Source of the DNA: Lachnospiraceae bacterium
Lineage (GTDB): Bacteria; Bacillota; Clostridia; Lachnospirales; Lachnospiraceae
Assembly: GCA_017476305.1 (NCBI GenBank)
Contig: JAFVAA010000939.1
Coordinates: 1 to 5,218 of the forward strand
Direction: 5' to 3'
Length of the DNA stretch: 5,218 nucleotides
In this document: one piece after another, positions 1 through 5,218 of the stretch
How positions within the stretch are numbered: the stretch's first letter is position 1
Layout: each line of letters begins with the position of its first letter
The notes under the pieces: generated by a model
What the model saw: only the letters and a program-made list of their open reading frames with translations
What the model was told of the DNA's origin: nothing
Databases searched by the model: none
Position numbers and translations under genes: made by a program

Positions 1-10
1 AAACGGGAAA

Positions 11-18
11 AGAGGTGG
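11..18 (+). promoter_or_regulatory. Ribosome binding site of the DUF2508 gene
   Basis: AGAGGTGG lies 5 nt before the ATG at 24. It decides the start: an in-frame GTG at 15 falls inside this Shine-Dalgarno sequence and has no site of its own, so ATG 24 is preferred. Confidence 0.7.
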
Positions 19-23
19 TATCT

Positions 24-251
24 ATGCCAGGGATAAAGAGAAAGGAAGATCCTCATAAAAAAGAGACCTTTTTGAAAAAGGCCCTTTTAGAAGCGCAGCG
101 AAGCTTACAAGATGCATACGACGGTCTCTCCAATGTCAATGAACCGGATCTGATCGATAGCTATATCTATGAGGTCAATGCTGCGAATTTGCGATACCAG
201 GTGATTTTGCGCGACTATAAGCTTTTAAAAGAAAACGATCCCTATTTGTAG
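24..251 (+). CDS. DUF2508 / YaaL-like small protein
   Basis: This is a 75-residue, charged, probably cytosolic protein with no signal peptide or membrane segment. The first 15 or so residues are Lys-rich. The rest looks like two helices: LLEAQRSLQDAYDGL (21-35), then the stretch from EPDLIDSYIYEVNAA (40-54) to RYQVIL (57-62). The 'DPDLIDAYIYE.NAA..RY' pattern and the 70-90 residue size are what I recognise as DUF2508, the family of Bacillus subtilis YaaL. No molecular function is established for the family. In many Firmicutes it sits directly after recR, near dnaX and the YbaB gene, so a recombination gene may lie just left of the window; that is inference. The start at ATG 24 follows from the AGAGGTGG site. 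The frame is open to the window's left edge, so a longer form cannot be formally excluded. It converges on the S8 peptidase gene, with only 30 nt between the two stop codons. Confidence 0.82.
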   Translation: MPGIKRKEDPHKKETFLKKALLEAQRSLQDAYDGLSNVNEPDLIDSYIYEVNAANLRYQVILRDYKLLKENDPYL

Positions 252-281
252 CAATATAACATATTCACATACCCCGGCTTT

Positions 282-2027
282 CTAGGGTCTTGGGCGCAGA
301 TTATCATACACCCCGTACAAATCAAGGATCCCGTTTCCATAAATGCGATTTGGTATCAAAAGCCCGTTTTTATCCGTACCCCGGATCAGATATTTTTTCG
401 CTTTTCCAGTGTCCATGGCAGGATCATTTTCTCTTAGAATGGCCCACTCTGCTAAAAGCGCTGTCACCCCGGCAGTCACTGCAGCAGATATGCTTCCACC
501 CGTTCTGACACCATAGCGCGCAAATTCCCTGCGCTCCTCTTCATTTTTGGGATAGGTACCGACGAGTCGTAATGGGCCAAATATATTGACACCGGGAGCG
601 ACAAAATCCGGTTTAATATCATTCACACGGGTAAAGCCCCTGCCTGATTCCACATATACCGCCCTGTTTTCCGGATTATAGCTCCCACAGGTAATGATTC
701 CCTCATTATTTCCCGGCTCACAGATCGTCGTATTCGGTTCCGGTCTTAAAAAAAACGTATCTCCCTTTAAAAATTCCTTCATCGGAAGCCACAGATCGAA
801 CCGGCTGGAATAATTGTTATCATTAAATACACGTATCCTCCAGATTCCCGCCGACGGATTCTGAAAACGCATTCGGATACATTCATCCCCATTTTCATAG
901 GCATTTAAAAGATATTCAATATACACTACTGTATTTTCAAACAGAAAACGAATCTCTCTGCGTTCCCCCAGCCTCGCCTCCGTTTTCCCGGAATATTCCC
1001 CGTCCGGAGAAATCATCCCTACAGAATAGAGATCCGTAGCATTCGTCCACAGCTCCATCGTAAATCCGCTTTCTGCCTCATCCACACGAACCTCTGCCTC
1101 TATACTTTCTCTTTGCTCCAGCGCATCATTCTGATAGTGATGAGAAGTATTAGCTTCATTTCCGGTGGAACTAATGACATAAATTCCCCGATAGTCTCCA
1201 TACTCCTGGAGCATTTCCCCTAACATTCCACCGGTATTGTGCCCGCCCTGATTGGTTCCCATGCCAAGGCAGATCACAAGAGGCATGTTATAATCTCTGG
1301 CTTTTTGAAACAGATAACGGATTCCCAGCATAATATCACTTTCCGCATAGCATGGTTCTTCTGTAGAGATAAAAAAATAGTCCCTGAGATTCTGCTTTGC
1401 TTCTTTACATTTCACGACGCAAATAGAGCCAAGCGGCGCAACCCCGTTAAAATCAACTTCATAATTTCCACTCCCGCACGCTACTCCCGCTAAAAAGGTA
1501 CCATGCCCATTTTCATCTCTCTCTGGTACGATACTTAATGGATCGGTACTGTTTAGTGCTTCATTGATCTTTTCCCCGCTATACTCCACCCCATACCCAA
1601 AAGAGGGAACTACGTCTTCCTCTCTCGGAAGCTCTACCGTCTGATCCCAGATACTTAAGATCCGGCTTTTCCCATCATCTCCGATGAACGCAGGATGCGC
1701 ATAATCGATGCCTGTATCAATGAACCCTAAGAGCACTCCCGTTCCAAACAGCTCCAGCCCCGGACGGTTCCGCACCCTGGTAACTCCTGTCGCTTCTAAC
1801 ACCTGCTCTGAAGATAAAAGTCCATAGCAGTGGGGAATCATGTTAATTCCCACGAGCGGATCCTGCATATATTCCTTTCCTTCCCTATAGACAACTGCAA
1901 ACCGGTTAGAGGCTATATTGTAGCAGTTTTCTTCAATTCCTAACCGCTCCTCTTCATCTAAAAAATATTCTACCAGATAATCCAGATAATCTTCTGAATA
2001 GATCTGCTCTCTGCACTCTCTTGCCAT
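282..2027 (-). CDS. S8 family (subtilisin-like) serine peptidase, Csp-like
   Basis: A 581-residue serine endopeptidase of family S8. Residues 1 to about 85 resemble a short pro-domain (NRFAVVY at 41-47, IPHCYGLL at 64-71). The catalytic domain follows: Asp104 in GFIDTGID, His175 in DENGHGT, oxyanion Asn290 in SSTGNE and Ser512 in GGSISAA, so the triad is complete. Between Asn290 and Ser512 lies an insertion of about 130 residues rich in beta-strand patterns (roughly 305-435). This matches the jelly-roll insertion of clostridial Csp germination proteases. No signal peptide, membrane anchor or cell-wall signal is visible, so the protein is probably cytosolic or packaged in the spore. In species with the Csp pathway, such proteases activate the cortex hydrolase SleC; no sleC or csp partner is seen here, so that role is only a possibility. 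Oddities: the usual GTS.A.P motif reads GGSISAA, with Thr to Gly before the Ser and Ala in place of Pro. ATG 2027 is chosen because GGAGG lies 5 nt upstream; a TTG-initiated longer form would start inside a hairpin. The gene probably has its own promoter, since a terminator separates it from the transporter. Confidence 0.92.
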   Translation of the reverse strand: MARECREQIYSEDYLDYLVEYFLDEEERLGIEENCYNIASNRFAVVYREGKEYMQDPLVGINMIPHCYGLLSSEQVLEATGVTRVRNRPGLELFGTGVLLGFIDTGIDYAHPAFIGDDGKSRILSIWDQTVELPREEDVVPSFGYGVEYSGEKINEALNSTDPLSIVPERDENGHGTFLAGVACGSGNYEVDFNGVAPLGSICVVKCKEAKQNLRDYFFISTEEPCYAESDIMLGIRYLFQKARDYNMPLVICLGMGTNQGGHNTGGMLGEMLQEYGDYRGIYVISSTGNEANTSHHYQNDALEQRESIEAEVRVDEAESGFTMELWTNATDLYSVGMISPDGEYSGKTEARLGERREIRFLFENTVVYIEYLLNAYENGDECIRMRFQNPSAGIWRIRVFNDNNYSSRFDLWLPMKEFLKGDTFFLRPEPNTTICEPGNNEGIITCGSYNPENRAVYVESGRGFTRVNDIKPDFVAPGVNIFGPLRLVGTYPKNEEERREFARYGVRTGGSISAAVTAGVTALLAEWAILRENDPAMDTGKAKKYLIRGTDKNGLLIPNRIYGNGILDLYGVYDNLRPRP

Positions 2028-2032
2028 ACCAT

Positions 2033-2037
2033 CCTCC
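2033..2037 (-). promoter_or_regulatory. Ribosome binding site of the S8 peptidase gene
   Basis: GGAGG on the minus strand, 5 nt before the ATG at 2027. It favours this start over the in-frame ATG at 2039, whose AAAAGGA is only 3 nt away, and over the TTG at 2096, which lies within the inverted repeat. Confidence 0.7.
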
Positions 2038-2060
2038 ATCAGTCCTTTTGCGGTGGAGCA

Positions 2061-2109
2061 CGCCAGAGTACCTTTCTGGTTTCCTTTTACCCACAAAGGT
2101 ACTCTGGCG
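2061..2109 (-). promoter_or_regulatory. Perfect 15-bp inverted repeat (leader hairpin) before the S8 peptidase
   Basis: The arms CGCCAGAGTACCTTT (2061-2075) and AAAGGTACTCTGGCG (2095-2109) are exact reverse complements around a 19-nt loop. In the minus-strand transcript the loop can pair further (TGG with CCA after one G-G mismatch), leaving an A-rich apical loop containing AAAAGG. No T-run follows on either strand, so it is not an intrinsic terminator. It ends 23 nt before the GGAGG site (2033-2037). If the -10-like site at 2123-2128 is real, the hairpin would sit almost at the 5' end of the mRNA, where stems commonly protect against decay. It could instead be a DNA operator or a small repeat element. 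The structure is seen directly; its function is inference. Confidence 0.6.
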
Positions 2110-2122
2110 AAGCTGCCTTCAC

Positions 2123-2151
2123 ATCATATATATTCCGGGAAAGCAAAAAAA
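2123..2151 (-). promoter_or_regulatory. Weak candidate promoter of the S8 peptidase gene
   Basis: Minus-strand TATGAT (2123-2128) matches five of six bases of the sigma-A -10 box. At a 17-nt spacing the -35 position is only TTTTTT (2146-2151), which overlaps the terminator T-run, so the -35 match is poor. A promoter is expected here because the upstream transcript ends at 2143-2180. A sporulation sigma factor could use another site that I cannot identify. Confidence 0.28.
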
Positions 2152-2180
2152 GAACCGGCGCACGCCAGTCCTTTTTTTGC
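2143..2180 (-). terminator. Intrinsic (Rho-independent) terminator of the transporter gene
   Basis: In minus-strand RNA the whole 38-nt element folds as a continuous 17-bp stem with a GUGC tetraloop. The core is GGACTGGC-GTGC-GCCGGTTC, preceded by seven A and followed by seven T. Two of the pairs are G-U wobbles. On the plus strand these become A-C mismatches, so the minus strand is the better-folding and presumably intended direction. It ends the transporter transcript about 100 nt after the stop codon at 2279 and separates it from the S8 peptidase gene. The flanking A-run and T-run may give some termination in the other direction too. Confidence 0.88.
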
Positions 2181-2200
2181 ACTTCACACATCCGTGAAAT
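2181..2200 (-). other. Small stem-loop in the transporter 3' UTR
   Basis: On the minus strand ATTTCAC and GTGAAGT pair over 7 bp (one U-G wobble) around the six-base loop GGATGT. It abuts the terminator with no spacer and has no T-run of its own. It could help protect the 3' end or stack on the terminator stem. It is short enough to be chance. Confidence 0.35.
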
Positions 2201-2278
2201 ATGTTTCCAGACACCGATTCAAAAAACATCTGTGTCGGTACAGCATCTCTCAAATAGTCTCAGTAAAGGAAGTACATT

Positions 2279-3640
2279 CTAGCAATATCTGATAAAAAGA
2301 TAGATCATCGAGGTCGCGATCACTAAAATCGTCGCCGGAATAGAGGCTTTACAGTATTTCCCCCAGCCAATCGGATGTCCGTTTTTCTCTGCCACGGAAA
2401 CTCCTACGACATTCGCAGAGGCTCCGATTGGTGTCGCATTTCCACCGACGTCGGTTCCGATGGCAAGTGTCCATGCAAGCGTGGTAAGCGGAACGCCTGT
2501 CGTCGTTTCTGCCAAAGCCTTGATGACAGGAATCATGGTAGCAGCAAACGGAATATTATCTACGACTGCACTGGCTATCGCAGAAAGCCACAGAATAATC
2601 GCTACCATCACATAGATGTTCCCGCCACTGATGTTCTTTATGAACTTTGCCAAAAGCTCTAAAATTCCGGTAATCTCTAAACCACTCACCACCACAAAAA
2701 GTCCGATGAAAAAGAGAAGCGTATCATAATCCACCTTCTTTAAAATCACAGGAATGGATTTTCCTGCTGCCAAAAGCGAGGCAATAGCAACGCCCACACC
2801 AATCGTCGCTACGGTGAGCCCTGTCGTGTTATGCGTGACCAAAAGTACGATTGCACACAGGAAAATAACCGTACTGATGATAAAGTCCCTTTTATTCGTG
2901 ATCATCGTAGAAGGCTCCGGAATTTCTGCAATATCCTTCTCGGAAACCACGGTGGCTTTCAAGGTTTTATAATAAATCAGTATGTAGTAGCCCACGATCA
3001 GAATAAGCTGAATCAATGCGATAGCTCCCGTGTTCAACAGGAAATCCGTAAAGGAATAGTGGAGCGATGTTCCAATGATAATATTAGGCGGATCTCCGCT
3101 CATCGTCGCAGAACCTCCTAAATTCGCACAGAAAATTTCTGCAATAATCATCGGAACCGGATTCATCTTTAACAGCTTTCCAAGCTCTATCGTAACTGCT
3201 GCCAGAAAAAGAATGACCGTAATGCTGTCGATGAACATTGCCAGAGCAAAGGACATCACCATGAAGGCAATCATCAGAGGAATCGGTTTATAGTTTACGA
3301 GCTTTGCCAGGCGCATACACAGCCATTGGAAAAAACCTGCCTTTGCCATCCCCTCGACCATCACCATCATCCCGCCGATAAAGAGAATCGTCGCCCAGTT
3401 GATTCCGGCAGACGCTTCCTCTCCGGCTTCACTGGCAATCCAGAAAGAGGGTTCCGTAAATGCCTTCAGGTTCAAGGATTCTAATATGCTGGAACCGCTT
3501 CTCATGCAGATTCCAAAGGTAACAACAATCGTAAGCAGACCACAGACCAGGGTGATATACTGCCTCGGAAATTTATCTGCCACGATCAGGACAAACATTG
3601 CGATAAAAATGATTAATGCGGATATCTGTTCAGGTGCCAT
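2279..3640 (-). CDS. ArsB/NhaD-type (SLC13-like) ion transporter
   Basis: A 453-residue polytopic inner-membrane protein with about 10-12 hydrophobic segments, of the ion transporter superfamily that includes ArsB, NhaD, the P protein (OCA2) and citrate transporters. The two inverted halves are visible. Half one carries FIDSITVILFLAAV (136-149) and GGSATMSGDPPNIIIG (175-190). Half two carries AVVDNIPFAATMIPV (358-372) and GGNATPIGASANVVG (399-413). These paired hairpin motifs line the substrate site in the family, and all are intact. A charged linker (about 225-252) separates the halves. The first external loop (about 47-80) is long and acidic. Length is normal for the family. The start at ATG 3640 is fixed by GGGAGGG 6 nt upstream. 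A promoter lies just before the gene and a strong terminator after it, so it is probably monocistronic. The substrate cannot be told: Na+/H+ exchange, oxyanion export and dicarboxylate uptake all occur in relatives, and no arsR-like regulator is adjacent to support arsenite. Confidence 0.9.
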   Translation of the reverse strand: MAPEQISALIIFIAMFVLIVADKFPRQYITLVCGLLTIVVTFGICMRSGSSILESLNLKAFTEPSFWIASEAGEEASAGINWATILFIGGMMVMVEGMAKAGFFQWLCMRLAKLVNYKPIPLMIAFMVMSFALAMFIDSITVILFLAAVTIELGKLLKMNPVPMIIAEIFCANLGGSATMSGDPPNIIIGTSLHYSFTDFLLNTGAIALIQLILIVGYYILIYYKTLKATVVSEKDIAEIPEPSTMITNKRDFIISTVIFLCAIVLLVTHNTTGLTVATIGVGVAIASLLAAGKSIPVILKKVDYDTLLFFIGLFVVVSGLEITGILELLAKFIKNISGGNIYVMVAIILWLSAIASAVVDNIPFAATMIPVIKALAETTTGVPLTTLAWTLAIGTDVGGNATPIGASANVVGVSVAEKNGHPIGWGKYCKASIPATILVIATSMIYLFIRYC

Positions 3641-3646
3641 GAAATG

Positions 3647-3653
3647 CCCTCCC
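3647..3653 (-). promoter_or_regulatory. Ribosome binding site of the transporter gene
   Basis: GGGAGGG on the minus strand, 6 nt before the ATG at 3640. It is a strong purine-rich site that fixes the start. Confidence 0.75.
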
Positions 3654-3682
3654 TTTTTTAATTGAGTATTTTTCTACCACCT

Positions 3683-3711
3683 ATCCTACACCAAAATATA
3701 CTTTTTTTCAA
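3683..3711 (-). promoter_or_regulatory. Candidate sigma-A promoter of the transporter gene
   Basis: Minus-strand TTGAAA (3706-3711; 5 of 6 matches to TTGACA), an exact 17-nt spacer, then TAGGAT (3683-3688; 4 of 6 matches to TATAAT, with the key first A and last T kept). A transcript would begin near 3676, giving a leader of about 36 nt with the RBS well placed. It sits in the 90-base AT-rich gap after the aminopeptidase stop. No convincing terminator is seen in that gap, so read-through from the aminopeptidase gene is also possible. Confidence 0.5.
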
Positions 3712-3730
3712 CTAAAAGCACAAATATGTG

Positions 3731-5218
3731 TTACAGTTCCCTGCACTCCTCTCTGAGCCATTCCCGCTCCTCCGGTTCTAAAAAGCGTTCCAGCTTTTCA
3801 TATACCATCCTGTGATAAGTATTTAAAAGCCTCCGCTCTTCCTCATTCATCTGCGTGATATCGATTGCCTTGCGTTCAAACGGCACGAACGTCAGAGGCT
3901 CAAAGCCCATGAACTGCCCGTATTCATTTTTCTCCCGTTTCACGCATAAAATCAGATTCTCTAAGCGGATCCCATATCTCCCCTCTAAATAAAGCCCCGG
4001 TTCGTCGGAAGTCACCATTCCCTCCTCCAGTACAGGATTCCCGCCGGGCTCCTTTGCAATTTTATATCGAAAGGCGTTGGCACGTTCGTGCACATTTAAA
4101 AAACAGCCCACACCATGACCGGTTCCGTGGTTAAAATCAAGTCCCATATCCCAGAGTGGTTTTCTGGCAGCATAGTCAAGGGCAACCCCCGAACAGCCAT
4201 ACAGGAACTTCGCTGCACAGAGATTCAGATTCCCGCGGAGAACTGCGGTATAGTGCGTCCTTTGCTCCGCGGAAGCTTCCTTTCCTAAGAAAATGGTTCT
4301 GGTGATATCGGTCGTCCCTCCGAAATACTGCCCGCCACTATCGACCAGAAGAAAATTATCCTCCCGAAGCTCCAGATCCGTCTCCGGTGCCGCCTGATAG
4401 TGCACGATGGCACCATGCTCTGCATATCCCGAAATCGTTTCGAAGCTCGGTCCCCTGTAATCTGCCTGCTCTTTTCTAAAATCCTCCAGCTTTTCTGCCG
4501 CAGAGCATTCCGTGATTTTTATTTTCCCAATATTTTTTTTCAGCCAGTAAATAAATTTTGTCACAGCCACGCCATCAAGGATATGTACCTGCCGTTCGCC
4601 CTCCATTTCCGTCCGATTTTTCACGGACTTCCACTCGACAATGGGTGACGGAACATCGAATATTTTGGTTTTTTGTGGAAAATTCCCGATAATTTCGGCA
4701 TTTGTATGCCTCTTATCCACAAAAATATTAACTTCATGTGGATAACTACACACGAAACGATAAATTTCTTCATATGTGCGGAGTGTCACACCATCTGCTT
4801 CTAAAGCCCGCCGGTCCTCTGTGGAAAATACATCCCTTCCCGCGAAAAGAAAGCAGTTTTTTTCGTCTATAAACAAATAGGAAAGCACTACGGGATTACA
4901 CAGGACATCCTCTCCGCGAATATTTAAAAGCCATGCAATCTCATCTAAGGAACTAATCACCATACCGGCATTTTTCCGTTTTTTAAGCCAGTCCCTTAAT
5001 CGTTCCAGCTTCTTTTTCCGGCTCTCGCCCGTATATTTTTCCGAAAGGCAGTACGCAGGATGGAATACGATTTCCGGACGGTCCTGCCAGATGGATCCGA
5101 TGAGATCCTTTTTCGTCACCAGATTTCCTTTTTTCCCGGATACGATTTTTTTCAGTCCTGCCACCCATGCAGCAGACACGGTCCGTCCGTCCATGCCGAG
5201 GGTTTCCCCTGTGCGAAG
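3731..5218 (-). CDS. Xaa-Pro aminopeptidase (aminopeptidase P, M24B), N-terminus outside window
   Basis: A metallopeptidase that removes the N-terminal residue from peptides beginning Xaa-Pro, probably cytosolic. Numbered from Met at 5194, the visible order is: the end of the first creatinase-type domain (1 to about 45), a linker (DRPEIVFHPAYCLSEKYTG, 38-56), a second creatinase-like domain (about 60-190), the M24 pita-bread catalytic domain (about 197-415), and a C-terminal extension (about 430-487) typical of the long form. All five dinuclear-metal ligands are present: Asp285 (VDSGG), Asp296 (TTDITRT), His360 (HGTGHGVG), Glu398 (SDEPG) and Glu412 (IRLEN). The family's supporting histidines His265 (GAIVHYQ) and His369 (NVHE) are also there. 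Met 5194 is not the true start: the frame runs open to the edge (RTGETLG just upstream), DGRTVSA is a mid-domain motif, and long-form family members are about 590-600 residues, so roughly 100 residues are missing. The 5' end and promoter lie off the window. Confidence 0.93.
   Translation of the reverse strand, partial: LRTGETLGMDGRTVSAAWVAGLKKIVSGKKGNLVTKKDLIGSIWQDRPEIVFHPAYCLSEKYTGESRKKKLERLRDWLKKRKNAGMVISSLDEIAWLLNIRGEDVLCNPVVLSYLFIDEKNCFLFAGRDVFSTEDRRALEADGVTLRTYEEIYRFVCSYPHEVNIFVDKRHTNAEIIGNFPQKTKIFDVPSPIVEWKSVKNRTEMEGERQVHILDGVAVTKFIYWLKKNIGKIKITECSAAEKLEDFRKEQADYRGPSFETISGYAEHGAIVHYQAAPETDLELREDNFLLVDSGGQYFGGTTDITRTIFLGKEASAEQRTHYTAVLRGNLNLCAAKFLYGCSGVALDYAARKPLWDMGLDFNHGTGHGVGCFLNVHERANAFRYKIAKEPGGNPVLEEGMVTSDEPGLYLEGRYGIRLENLILCVKREKNEYGQFMGFEPLTFVPFERKAIDITQMNEEERRLLNTYHRMVYEKLERFLEPEEREWLREECREL

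Noticed and set aside
372..398. Possible plus-strand terminator (ATCCG/CGGAT stem followed by TTTTTT) for the DUF2508 gene
   Set aside because: The stem is only 5 bp, the T-run starts 6 nt after it, and it lies within S8 coding sequence; too weak to call.
2028..2096. Longer S8 peptidase form starting at TTG 2096 or ATG 2039
   Set aside because: The extra residues do not resemble a family N-terminus, the TTG lies inside the inverted repeat, and GGAGG is best placed for ATG 2027.
2058..2180. Classical attenuator controlling the S8 peptidase gene by antitermination
   Set aside because: The arm that could compete with the terminator (2104-2109) is transcribed after the terminator has formed, so it cannot prevent termination in the usual way.
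2053..2292. Plus-strand 79-codon open frame across the intergenic region, starting at GTG 2053
   Set aside because: It has no ribosome binding site, spans the leader hairpin and the terminator, has no recognisable protein pattern, and overlaps the ends of both flanking genes.
3714..3731. Possible terminator after the aminopeptidase gene (minus-strand CACA-TATT-TGTG then CTTTT)
   Set aside because: A 4-bp AT-rich stem with an interrupted T-run would not be stable.
4533..4540. Run of eight A on the coding strand of the aminopeptidase gene, a possible slippage site
   Set aside because: The frame is intact on both sides and all catalytic motifs downstream are present; such runs are common for Lys-Lys codons in AT-leaning genomes.
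4983..5168. Minus-strand 61-codon frame inside the aminopeptidase gene
   Set aside because: It is a shadow frame within a clearly coding region; the overlapping frame carries the recognised family motifs.
1..5218. An undescribed multi-gene defence or mobile system
   Set aside because: All four genes belong to familiar housekeeping or accessory families with their own apparent signals. No integrase, transposase, toxin-antitoxin pair, repeat array or effector-like gene is visible.

Overview
The window reads as ordinary chromosomal DNA from a low-to-mid GC Gram-positive anaerobe. It most likely comes from a Clostridia member, and Lachnospiraceae is my best guess. The reasons are strong purine-rich ribosome binding sites (GGAGG, GGGAGGG), a YaaL/DUF2508 gene, a Csp-like S8 protease without a signal peptide, and a long three-domain aminopeptidase P. 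The taxonomic call is inference from family resemblance; no rRNA or other marker gene is present.

Layout: a short plus-strand gene (24-251, DUF2508/YaaL-like) converges on three minus-strand genes. In their direction of transcription these are an aminopeptidase P-type metallopeptidase (3731-5218, its N-terminal part lies beyond the right edge), an ArsB/NhaD/SLC13-type membrane transporter (2279-3640), and a subtilisin-family S8 peptidase of the clostridial Csp-like architecture (282-2027). The 90-base gap before the transporter holds a credible promoter (TTGAAA-17-TAGGAT) and a strong RBS. The 251-base gap between transporter and S8 peptidase holds, in minus-strand order, a small stem-loop, a very clear intrinsic terminator (2143-2180), a weak candidate promoter, a perfect 15-bp inverted repeat (2061-2109) in the presumed S8 leader, and the S8 ribosome binding site.

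The three minus-strand genes therefore look like at least two transcription units: the transporter is closed off by the terminator, and the S8 peptidase has its own leader. Nothing shows that the genes form one pathway. Both peptidases have complete active-site residues and are probably independent functions in protein turnover or processing. The transporter's substrate cannot be read from the sequence.

I see no mobile element, CRISPR array, tRNA, rRNA or undescribed multi-gene system. The items most worth a second look are the hairpin leader of the S8 peptidase and that protein's non-standard GGS serine motif.
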